This document shows positions 42,292 to 49,696 of a DNA stretch of 64,000 nt, piece after piece. The stretch comes from Piscinibacter sp. HJYY11. Lineage in GTDB: Bacteria; Pseudomonadota; Gammaproteobacteria; Burkholderiales; Burkholderiaceae_C. The stretch covers positions 2,220,746 to 2,284,745 of the forward strand of contig NZ_JAERQZ010000001.1 of NCBI RefSeq assembly GCF_016735515.1, given 5' to 3'. A program made the translations under genes and the position numbers. Positions within the stretch are counted from its first letter, which is position 1, and every line of letters starts with the position of its first letter. Under the pieces are notes generated by a model. It was not told where the DNA came from. It ran no database searches and saw only the letters and a list, made by a program, of their open reading frames with translations.

Positions 42292-43356
42292 ATGCCAGTC
42301 AGCCGATCGCTCATCGCCCCCACCGCCAACCCGCTGCTCGAGCGGGCGCTGCGCGACAAGCTGAAGCGGCGCAGCGAAACCATGGGGCAACTGGGCGAAC
42401 TCGAGCCGCTCGCCATCCGCCTCGGCCTGGTCCAGAACTCCCTCAAGCCGCGCTTTCGCGCGCCGCAGATTGCGCTTTTTGCATCTGACCACGGACTCGC
42501 GGTGGATGGGGTCGGACAGTCCAGCCAGGCCTCGACCGCCAAGCTGGTGCAAGGCCTGCTGACCTCCCAGTTGCCGGTGGCCGTGTTTGCGCGCATCCAG
42601 GGCATGGACCTGAACGTCGTCGACTGCGGCGTGGCCGAGACCGTGGCGCCTCACCCGCGGCTGATGTCGCGCAAGATCGCCCACGGCACGCGCAATTGCC
42701 GGGTCAACATGGCCATGACGCTCGACCAGGCCCATGCCGCCATCCGCGCCGGCATGGAGATCGCCGATGCCATGGTGGGCAACCTGATCGCTTGCGCGGG
42801 CATTGGGGTCGGCTCGCATGAAAGTGCGGCGCTCGTGCTCTCGGCCCTGGCCAACGAGCCGGTCCACAACCTCGTGGTCACCCCGACGATGGTCCCGGAG
42901 GATGAAGCCCGCCTGATGATGGTCCTGCAGGCGGCCCAGGTGCGCCACCGCGACCTGAGCGACCCGGTCGAGGTGCTCGCCGCCTACGGCGGTTTCGAGA
43001 TCGCCATGATGGTCGGCGTGATGCTTGTCGCCTCGAGCAAGCGCCGCCTGATCATGGTCGATGGCATGCCGGCTTGCGCCGCCTTGATGGTGGCTGCGCG
43101 CATCGCTCCGACCGTCACCGACTACTGCGTCTTCTCCCGCAGCCATGGCCACCCCGGATTGAGCGTGGCCCTAGGGCTCTTCAAGTCGATCGCATTGCTG
43201 GAGCTCGGGATGGAAAGCACCGACGGCACCGGCGCGACCTTGTCCTTCCCGCTGGTGCTGAGCTCGGCGGCGCTGCTGACTGAAGTGGCCGAAGGCGAAG
43301 ACGCCGGGCCATCGCAGCCCGCCGACATGCCGAACTCGGCGCCCGGCAAACTCTGA
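42292..43356 (+). CDS. CobT-like protein with altered active-site motifs
   Basis: 354 residues, homologous over its length to nicotinate-nucleotide:dimethylbenzimidazole phosphoribosyltransferase, which activates the lower ligand of cobalamin. Shared segments are FASDHGLAVDGV, LNVVDCGV, AAYGGFEIAMMVGVML and MVDGMPACAALMVA. Three usual active-site motifs differ: GEMGIGNTT-like is here CAGIGVGSHES, the AHRSxExGH-like is SRSHGHPG, and the GEGTGA that carries the catalytic Glu is TDGTGA. It may be a divergent enzyme or a non-catalytic paralogue. No cob gene is nearby. It follows ilvA by 58 bp and may share its transcript. Confidence 0.8.
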   Translation: MPVSRSLIAPTANPLLERALRDKLKRRSETMGQLGELEPLAIRLGLVQNSLKPRFRAPQIALFASDHGLAVDGVGQSSQASTAKLVQGLLTSQLPVAVFARIQGMDLNVVDCGVAETVAPHPRLMSRKIAHGTRNCRVNMAMTLDQAHAAIRAGMEIADAMVGNLIACAGIGVGSHESAALVLSALANEPVHNLVVTPTMVPEDEARLMMVLQAAQVRHRDLSDPVEVLAAYGGFEIAMMVGVMLVASSKRRLIMVDGMPACAALMVAARIAPTVTDYCVFSRSHGHPGLSVALGLFKSIALLELGMESTDGTGATLSFPLVLSSAALLTEVAEGEDAGPSQPADMPNSAPGKL

Positions 43357-43360
43357 AGAC

Positions 43361-43996
43361 TCAGCGAGCGTTGTTGGGCCCGCGTGCAGGCGCCGGCCGC
43401 GGCGTCGCAGGTGCAGGCGCGGGCGCTGGAGCAGGCGCCTGGGCGCCGGGCACGGGATAGCCCGGCACAGCGATCGGTGGCCCGAGCGGGGCCGGAGCCG
43501 GGGCTCCGGGTGCGGGCGCTGCGCCTGGCGAATCCATCATTGCGCGAGGCAAGGTGCCCGTTGCCGGGGGTGGCAACGCCGGCAGTTCCAGCACGAAGGA
43601 TGCAGGGCCTTTCTCCACGCCGATCGAGGCGGTGCGCAGGCTCACGTTCTGCAGCACCAGTTGATCTTCGATGCGTGCGCCAGCCGTGAAGGCCCGCGCG
43701 GGCTTGCCATCGATGGAGATCAGCGCGACACCGGGCGTCATGCCTTCGGGCGCGGCCTTGGCCGCCATCACGCCGAGCAACCGGAAGCGCGAGCTCATCG
43801 CCGGAGCGGCTGCAACTTGTGCCACCGGTTCAGCACCAAAGAGACGCGAGAGGTCACCTCTCGCACTGGTACTTTCACCAACGACGGCGGCATTCAGCGG
43901 CACGGGGTCGGCCCTCACCACGAGGCGCATGCCCCAGAACACGAGGGCCGCAGCCACCAAAGCCCAGATCACGAAAGCTGACAATCGCGCCATCAT
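43361..43996 (-). CDS. gspC: Type II secretion protein GspC, lacking PDZ domain
   Basis: 211 residues. One membrane helix (LSAFVIWALVAAALVFWGMRL), then the homology region (LSRLFGAEPVAQ, RFRLLGVMAAKAAPEGMTPG, ALISIDGKPARAFTAG). The C-terminal 70 residues are Ala/Pro-rich with no PDZ or coiled coil. GspC links the inner-membrane platform to the GspD secretin. It is transcribed away from gspG with only about 48 bp between starts, and ends 4 bp from the convergent CobT-like gene. The start (ATG 43996 or 43993) is not fixed by a ribosome site. Confidence 0.88.
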   Translation of the reverse strand: MMARLSAFVIWALVAAALVFWGMRLVVRADPVPLNAAVVGESTSARGDLSRLFGAEPVAQVAAAPAMSSRFRLLGVMAAKAAPEGMTPGVALISIDGKPARAFTAGARIEDQLVLQNVSLRTASIGVEKGPASFVLELPALPPPATGTLPRAMMDSPGAAPAPGAPAPAPLGPPIAVPGYPVPGAQAPAPAPAPAPATPRPAPARGPNNAR

Positions 43997-44044
43997 CGGA
44001 CGATTATGATTCAACGCCCCGTTTGCAAGCCATCCGTGCAAGAC

Positions 44045-44485
44045 ATGAACTCTCCTGCTTCGTCACAGACACCACGCCGAGCTCGCGGCTTCACCCTCAT
44101 CGAACTGATGGTGGTGCTCGTGATCATCGGCGTGCTGGCGGCCCTCATCGCACCGAACGTGCTCGACCGTGCCGACGACGCACGCGTGACCGCCGCCCGC
44201 ACCGACGTGGGCAACATCATGCAGGCGCTCAAGCTCTACAAGCTCGACAACCAGCGCTACCCTTCCAGCGAACAAGGCCTGCAGGCGCTCGTCACCAAGC
44301 CCACGGCTGGTGCCGTCCCGCCGAACTGGCGGCCCTACCTTCCCAAGCTCCAGAACGATCCCTGGGGTCGTCCGTACCAGTACGCCAACCCCGGCGTGAA
44401 AGGCGAGATCGATGTCTACAGCTTTGGTGCCGATGGCCAGGTCGGCGGCGAAGGCAAGGACGCCGAGATCGGCTCCTGGCAGTAA
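44045..44485 (+). CDS. gspG: Type II secretion major pseudopilin GspG
   Basis: 146 residues. Prepilin leader RRARG^FTLIELMVVLVIIGVLAAL, then GspG signatures DNQRYPSSEQGLQALVTKP and DPWGRPYQYANPGVKGEIDV, which include the calcium-site region. It builds the pseudopilus. Starts at 44045 or, less likely, 44006, which would leave almost no room before the divergent gspC. First gene of the gspGHIJKLMNDEF operon. Confidence 0.95.
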   Translation: MNSPASSQTPRRARGFTLIELMVVLVIIGVLAALIAPNVLDRADDARVTAARTDVGNIMQALKLYKLDNQRYPSSEQGLQALVTKPTAGAVPPNWRPYLPKLQNDPWGRPYQYANPGVKGEIDVYSFGADGQVGGEGKDAEIGSWQ

Positions 44486-44498
44486 AGCCTGCATCGGG

Positions 44499-44951
44499 GT
44501 GACCGGCCGCGCGCGCGGCTTCACCCTGATCGAACTGATGGTGGTGATCAGCCTGATCGCCATCGCCGCCGGCCTCATCAGCCTGTCGCTGCGGGACCCG
44601 GCCAGCACCCAGCTCGAAAACGAAGCCGCCCGACTGGCGGCCCTGCTCGAATCGGCACGGGCCGAGTCGCGTGCCTCGGGGATCCCGGTGAAGTGGGAGC
44701 CGCGCAACGAAGCGCAGGCCGACGGCTTCAAGTTCAAGGGCCTGACCAACCCCGCCGAGTACCCCGAGCACTGGCTCGGCAGCGGTGTCTCGGCCGAGAT
44801 CGTCGGTGCCACGGCCATCACGCTCGGCCCCGAGCCCTTCATACCGCCGCAACGCATCGTGCTCAGACTGGAAGACCAGCGCCTGGCGCTCGCCACCGAT
44901 GGCCTCGGCCCGTTCGCGGTGGCCGACAACGACAGCACCGCCAAACCATGA
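44499..44951 (+). CDS. gspH: Type II secretion minor pseudopilin GspH
   Basis: 150 residues. Short leader VTGRARG^FTLIELMVVISLIAIAAG, then a GspH domain (LAALLESARAESRASGIPV). The frame is open back to 44412 inside gspG; the GTG at 44499, 13 bp after the gspG stop, gives a leader of normal length but lacks a clear Shine-Dalgarno. Its stop overlaps gspI (ATGA). Confidence 0.87.
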   Translation: MTGRARGFTLIELMVVISLIAIAAGLISLSLRDPASTQLENEAARLAALLESARAESRASGIPVKWEPRNEAQADGFKFKGLTNPAEYPEHWLGSGVSAEIVGATAITLGPEPFIPPQRIVLRLEDQRLALATDGLGPFAVADNDSTAKP

Positions 44952-45310
44952 AGCACCGCGGCGACAAGGGATTCACGCTGATCGAGGTCATGGTCGCGCT
45001 GGCGATCGTCGCGATCACGCTCGGTGCCGGCATCAAGGCCGCTGGCGCGTTGGCCGACAACTCGCAGCGCATCGTCGAGGTCACCGCGGCGCAGTGGTGC
45101 GCGGAGAACCAGCTCACCGAACTCAAGCTGACCCGCTTTTTCCAGGTGCCCACCGAGTTCGAGTTCCAGTGCGAGCAGATGGGCGCTGTCTACAAGGGCA
45201 AGCTGATCTCGAAGCGCACGCCGAACCCGAACTTCCTGCGGGCCGATGCGCAAATCTTCACCGAAGCGGGCCAGCCGGTGCTGACCATCTCCACCGTGCT
45301 GGGGCGTTGA
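44948..45310 (+). CDS. gspI: Type II secretion minor pseudopilin GspI
   Basis: 120 residues. MKHRGDKG^FTLIEVMVALAIVAI, then the GspI pattern AAQWCAENQLTELKL. Tip pseudopilin with GspJ and GspK. Start overlaps the gspH stop. Confidence 0.93.
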   Translation: MKHRGDKGFTLIEVMVALAIVAITLGAGIKAAGALADNSQRIVEVTAAQWCAENQLTELKLTRFFQVPTEFEFQCEQMGAVYKGKLISKRTPNPNFLRADAQIFTEAGQPVLTISTVLGR

Positions 45311-45312
45311 AG

Positions 45313-45966
45313 ATGGCCCGCGTGCGCCTCCGACATGCCGGCTTCACGCTGGTGGAAGTGCTGGTCGCCATGTTCATCATGGCGATCCTGGCCGTCATGG
45401 CATGGCAAGGCGTCGACGGCATCACCACCACCCGTAGCGCCAGCCAGGGCCGCATGGAGCAGCTGCTCAAGCTCAACACCGTGCTGGCGCAATTCCAGCA
45501 AGACCTGGAATCCATGCAGGACAGCGGCGCGCTGCCGCAGCCGATGCCCGCCTTCGACGGCATCTCGCTTCGCCTCACCCGCCGCACCGACACCGGCCTG
45601 CAGCTGGTGGTGTGGTCACTGCGCGGCGGCACCTGGTTGCGCTGGACCGGCAACCCCGTCACCACCACCCAGGCCCTTCAGGACCAGTGGATGACCAGCC
45701 AGCAGTTCCTCGGCAACGAACCGGGCCAGCTGCGCACGATCACCGGCATCTCCGAATGGCAGGCCTACTGCTTCCGCGAAAACGCCTGGAGCAATTGCCA
45801 GTCGAGCGCGGGCAACAGCGGCGGCGCGGCCAACCCGCCCGCCGGCGGGGCATCGGCTCCCACCCCGACCGATCCGTTGAAAGCCTTGCGCGTCGTGCTG
45901 ACCTTCGCCGATGGCAGCGGCTTCTCCGGCAACATCACGCGCGACATCGCGCTCGGCCCGCAATGA
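45313..45966 (+). CDS. gspJ: Type II secretion minor pseudopilin GspJ
   Basis: 217 residues. RHAG^FTLVEVLVAMFIMAILAV, then QGRMEQLLKLNTVLAQFQQD and LRLTRRTDTGLQLVVWSLRG, as in GspJ. Begins 2 bp after the gspI stop. A short Ala/Gly/Pro-rich insert (near SSAGNSGGAANPPAGGASAP) lies before the last strand. Confidence 0.93.
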   Translation: MARVRLRHAGFTLVEVLVAMFIMAILAVMAWQGVDGITTTRSASQGRMEQLLKLNTVLAQFQQDLESMQDSGALPQPMPAFDGISLRLTRRTDTGLQLVVWSLRGGTWLRWTGNPVTTTQALQDQWMTSQQFLGNEPGQLRTITGISEWQAYCFRENAWSNCQSSAGNSGGAANPPAGGASAPTPTDPLKALRVVLTFADGSGFSGNITRDIALGPQ

Positions 45967-46928
45967 CGCGCATGGCACCCCTTCGCCCGCAGCGCGGCGC
46001 CGCCTTGCTGCTGGCCATGATCATCGTGACGCTGGTGGCCACACTGGCGGTCTCGATGGTGTGGCAGCAATGGCGCGCGGTGCAGGTCGAAACCGCCGAG
46101 CGCGCACGCGCGCAGTCGGCGTGGATCCTCTCCGGCGCGCTCGACTGGGCCGGCCTCATCCTCAAGGAGGACGCCCGCCCCTCGGCCGGCCAGGTCGACC
46201 ACCTCGGCGAACCCTGGGCCGTGCCCCTGGCCGAAGCGCGGCTCTCCACCTTCCTCGCCGCCGACAAGGACAACAACGCGGCCGACGACGGACCCGAGGC
46301 ATTCCTGTCAGGCTCGATCTCCGATGCGCAGGCGCGATTCAACCTGCGCAACCTGATCGACGCCAAGTTCGAAGTCTCGAAGGACGACCTCAATGCCCTG
46401 CGACGCCTTTGCGAGAACGTGAACATCGCCGTCAACGTGGCCGACCTCCTCGCCAACGGCATGAAGATGGCCTACACGCCGCCCGGCTCCACCACCGCCG
46501 TCGCTAACCCGCCGCTCCAGCCCAAGCGCATCTCGCAGCTCACCTGGCTCGGCGTCGATGCCCAGGCCCTGCAGCGGCTCGAGCCTTACGTCGTGCTCCT
46601 GCCCACCGAAACGCCGATCAACGTCAACACCGCGTCGCGCGAGGTGATTGCCGCCGTCATTCCCGACATGAACATCGGCGACGCGGAACGCCTGGTCCAG
46701 TACCGGCAACGCACGCCGTTCAAGAAATCGCAAGACCTCACCACTTTTCTCGGCCGGGCCTCTGAGCGGATGGGCAAGGTCGACATCGCCACCCGCTACT
46801 TCGAAGTACGCGGCCGCTTGCGCCTGAACGACCGTGTGCTGGAGCAGCGCTCCCTCGTCGAACGCAACCAGCGGACCATCACGGTGATCAGCACCGAACG
46901 CATCAACTCCACCGATCGCGAGCGCTGA
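45963..46928 (+). CDS. gspK: Type II secretion minor pseudopilin GspK
   Basis: 321 residues. Leader PQRGAALLLAMIIVTLVATL without Glu5 of other pseudopilins, as is normal for GspK, which caps the pseudopilus. Then DAQARFNLRNLID and the helix-hairpin-helix-like INVNTASREVIAAVI. Start overlaps the gspJ stop (ATGA). Confidence 0.94.
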   Translation: MTRMAPLRPQRGAALLLAMIIVTLVATLAVSMVWQQWRAVQVETAERARAQSAWILSGALDWAGLILKEDARPSAGQVDHLGEPWAVPLAEARLSTFLAADKDNNAADDGPEAFLSGSISDAQARFNLRNLIDAKFEVSKDDLNALRRLCENVNIAVNVADLLANGMKMAYTPPGSTTAVANPPLQPKRISQLTWLGVDAQALQRLEPYVVLLPTETPINVNTASREVIAAVIPDMNIGDAERLVQYRQRTPFKKSQDLTTFLGRASERMGKVDIATRYFEVRGRLRLNDRVLEQRSLVERNQRTITVISTERINSTDRER

Positions 46929-47033
46929 ATGGCAGTTGCAGGAATCACTACAACAAAGCGTCGCAAGCTGTTGATTCGGGTAGGTTTGTACGGTCGTGCA
47001 TTTCTATTTCCGTTACCCTCGCACCCTGTATGA
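46929..47033 (+). CDS. Possible 34-residue coupling ORF between gspK and gspL
   Basis: ATG directly follows the gspK stop (TGAATG), and its own stop overlaps the gspL start (ATGA). The product, starting MAVAGITTTKRRKLLIRVG, has no recognised feature. The stretch is less GC-rich than the surrounding genes, so it may be a spacer or internal promoter. Evidence is arrangement only. Confidence 0.2.
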   Translation: MAVAGITTTKRRKLLIRVGLYGRAFLFPLPSHPV

Positions 47034-48286
47034 GCACGCTCGTCGTCCAGATCCCTCCGCGCCCGCGCCTGCAGGCGCGTGAGCCTGCGCCTGCGCAGGA
47101 AAGCAGCCTGAGCACCGAATACGCCTACGTGGTGAGCCCCGATGGCCTGGCCTCGTCTGCGCAGGGCCGTGCGCCACTGGCCCTGGTGCCCAAGGCGGCG
47201 AGCGCCGTCGCCGTGCTGGCCGATGCCGATGTGAGCTGGCACCGCATCACCCTGCCCAAGGCGCCGGCAGCCCGCCTGCCCGCGGCGCTGGTAGGCGTGC
47301 TGGAAGATGCCTTGCTGGAAGAAGCTGCCACCGTGCACATCGCCGTGGCCCCGGGTGCCACCGCTGGTGAACCCACCTGGGTGGCGGTGGTCGACCGCGC
47401 CTGGCTCACTGCCGAGCTGGCCACCCTGGAAAAGGCCAACATCTTCATAGACCGCGTGGTGCCGATGTCGTGGCCCGACGAGCCGCCTTCGGGCCATTTC
47501 GCCGAGTTGGGCGACCCGTCGCAAGGCGCCACGCTCACCTGGGCCCACCCCGACGGCGTGGTGCAAATGAACCTGCAAGGCACGCTGGCGCGTTCGCTGC
47601 TGCCCAACCCGTTGCCGGAAGGGGCTCGCTGGAGCGCCACGCCGGCCACCGCCGCCGCCGCCGAACGCTGGCTCGGCGTGCCGATGACGGTGATGGATTG
47701 GCCCCAGCGAGCGCTGCAGGCCTCACGCTCGCTGTGGAACCTGCGCCAGTTCAGCCTCGCCCGCAAGAACCGCGGCACGCGCGCGCTGCGCGACCTGTGG
47801 CGCCAATTCCTCACCCCAGCCTGGAAGCCGGCCCGCTACGGCCTGGCCACCCTCGTCATCGTGCAGCTCATCGGACTCAACCTCTGGGCCGGGCACCAGA
47901 GCCGCACGGTCAAAGCCAAGCGCGACGCGATGGTTGCGCTCCTGAAACAGACCCACCCGCAGGTCGGCTCCGGGGTGCTCGACGCCCCCGTCCAGATGCG
48001 CCGCGAGACCGACACCTTGCGTGCAGCCGCAGGCATCCCCGGCGAAACCGATCTCGAGCCCATGCTCCAGGCCGCCGCCAACGCGTGGCCCGGTGACCGC
48101 CCGCCGGTCGACAACCTCCGCTATGAGCCCGGCCGCCTCACGCTGTCTGCCGCCGGCTGGAACCCGAACCAGATCGAACAGTTCAGCAACCAATTGAGGC
48201 CCCGCGGCTGGCAAGTCGAATCGCGAGACGGCCTCGTCATCCTCAGCCGCGCAGCCGCCGGCGCTCCCACAGGACGACCGCTGTGA
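47030..48286 (+). CDS. gspL: Type II secretion protein GspL
   Basis: 418 residues. Actin-like cytoplasmic domain, one membrane helix near residue 285 (YGLATLVIVQLIGLNLWAGH), and a ferredoxin-like periplasmic domain (LRYEPGRLTLSAAGWNPNQI). It joins the GspE ATPase to the membrane platform. Overlaps gspM by 4 bp. Confidence 0.93.
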   Translation: MSTLVVQIPPRPRLQAREPAPAQESSLSTEYAYVVSPDGLASSAQGRAPLALVPKAASAVAVLADADVSWHRITLPKAPAARLPAALVGVLEDALLEEAATVHIAVAPGATAGEPTWVAVVDRAWLTAELATLEKANIFIDRVVPMSWPDEPPSGHFAELGDPSQGATLTWAHPDGVVQMNLQGTLARSLLPNPLPEGARWSATPATAAAAERWLGVPMTVMDWPQRALQASRSLWNLRQFSLARKNRGTRALRDLWRQFLTPAWKPARYGLATLVIVQLIGLNLWAGHQSRTVKAKRDAMVALLKQTHPQVGSGVLDAPVQMRRETDTLRAAAGIPGETDLEPMLQAAANAWPGDRPPVDNLRYEPGRLTLSAAGWNPNQIEQFSNQLRPRGWQVESRDGLVILSRAAAGAPTGRPL

Positions 48287-48798
48287 CCCGCTCCGCCATC
48301 AAACTCCCCGCCCCGCTGGCAGCCCTGCGCACCGAGGCCCTGCAGAAATGGGCCGCGCTCCCTCCGCGCGAGCGCCTCGGCCTCACGCTGGCGGGCGTCG
48401 CCGTCGCCATTGCCCTCGTGTGGATGGTGGGCGTCAACCCCGCCCTGCGCACCTTGCGCGAAGCACCTGCCCAGATCGACGCACTCGACGTGCAGCTCCA
48501 GGCCATGCAGCGCATGGCCACCGAAGCCCGCGAACTGCGCGGCACGGCGCCGGTGCCTGCCACGGCGGCGGCGCAAGCGCTCAAGTCCGCCACCGAACGC
48601 CTCGGCGAGAAAGGCCGTCTCACCGTGATGGGGGACCGTGCCACGCTCACGCTCACCGGCGTCAACGGCGAAGTCCTGCGCGCCTGGCTGACCGAAGCGC
48701 GCAGCGGCGCACGCGCCCGCCCCATCGAAGCGCAGCTCACACGTGGGCCGCAGGGATACACCGGCACGCTCGTGGTGAGCCTGGGAGGAGCCAGCTGA
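48283..48798 (+). CDS. gspM: Type II secretion protein GspM
   Basis: 171 residues. A cytoplasmic segment with PPRERLGLTLAGVAVAIALV leading into one membrane helix, a coiled coil and a small periplasmic ferredoxin-like domain. Partner of GspL. GTG start overlaps the gspL stop. Confidence 0.92.
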   Translation: MTRSAIKLPAPLAALRTEALQKWAALPPRERLGLTLAGVAVAIALVWMVGVNPALRTLREAPAQIDALDVQLQAMQRMATEARELRGTAPVPATAAAQALKSATERLGEKGRLTVMGDRATLTLTGVNGEVLRAWLTEARSGARARPIEAQLTRGPQGYTGTLVVSLGGAS

Positions 48799-49694
48799 TG
48801 GCCACCATCCGCAAGCCCGCCCGCCGCGGCTTTCGCCGCCGTTTTGCGTCGAGCGCGGTGCCGACGCACTGGCAGGAATCCTCGTACGCCGAAATCGCCT
48901 GGGAAAAATCGCGCAGCGCCGCCACACGCTGGGCAGTGATCGGCGCCTTGCTGGGTGTGTTCTTTGGCATCGTGCTGTTCGCCCCGGCGGCTTGGCTCGC
49001 CAGTGCCGTGGCCAGCGCCACCGGCCAGCGGGTGCTGCTCTCCGAAGCACGCGGCACGGTCTGGTCCGGCAGCGCGATCGCCGTGCTCACCGGCGGCCCG
49101 GGTAGCCGCGACGCCAGCTCGCTGCCCGGCCGCCTGGAATGGACGCTGCGGCTCAAGGGCCTCGGCTTCGAGCTGCGCGCGCGGCACGCCTGTTGCCTCA
49201 ACGACACCGTGAGCGTGCACCTCAAACCCGGCCTCGGCCGCATGACCGTCACCCTGGCCCCCAAGCCCGACTGGATCGGCCAGTGGCCAGGCGCCTTCCT
49301 TGGCGGCCTGGGAACACCGTGGAACACCCTGCAGCTCGGCGGCTCCCTGCGGCTCATGTCCTCGGGCCTCAAGCTCGAGCTGGTGCAGGGCCGCTGGATC
49401 GTCGACGGCCAGGCCGAGATCGACATGCTGCAGGCCTCGTCGCGCGTGTCGACGCTCGAGCCGCTGGGCAGCTACCGCTTCAGCCTGACCGGCACCGCCG
49501 GCTCGTCGCAGCTGCGCCTGTCCACGCTCGAAGGCGCCCTGCAGCTCAATGGAGAAGGCACCGCCGGCCCGAACGGCGTGCGCTTCCGCGGCGAAGCGCG
49601 CGCCGCCACCGAAGCCGATGAATCCGCGCTGAACAACCTGCTCAACATCATCGGCCGGCGCAACGGCGCCGTGTCTGTCATTTCGATCGGATAA
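48798..49694 (+). CDS. gspN: Type II secretion protein GspN
   Basis: 298 residues. Membrane helix WAVIGALLGVFFGIVLFAPA followed by the GspN beta-rich periplasmic domain (LGGSLRLMSSGLKLELVQGR). GspN is present only in some T2SS and its role is not settled. TGATG overlap with gspM; 2 bp before gspD. Confidence 0.92.
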   Translation: MATIRKPARRGFRRRFASSAVPTHWQESSYAEIAWEKSRSAATRWAVIGALLGVFFGIVLFAPAAWLASAVASATGQRVLLSEARGTVWSGSAIAVLTGGPGSRDASSLPGRLEWTLRLKGLGFELRARHACCLNDTVSVHLKPGLGRMTVTLAPKPDWIGQWPGAFLGGLGTPWNTLQLGGSLRLMSSGLKLELVQGRWIVDGQAEIDMLQASSRVSTLEPLGSYRFSLTGTAGSSQLRLSTLEGALQLNGEGTAGPNGVRFRGEARAATEADESALNNLLNIIGRRNGAVSVISIG

Positions 49695-49696
49695 GC

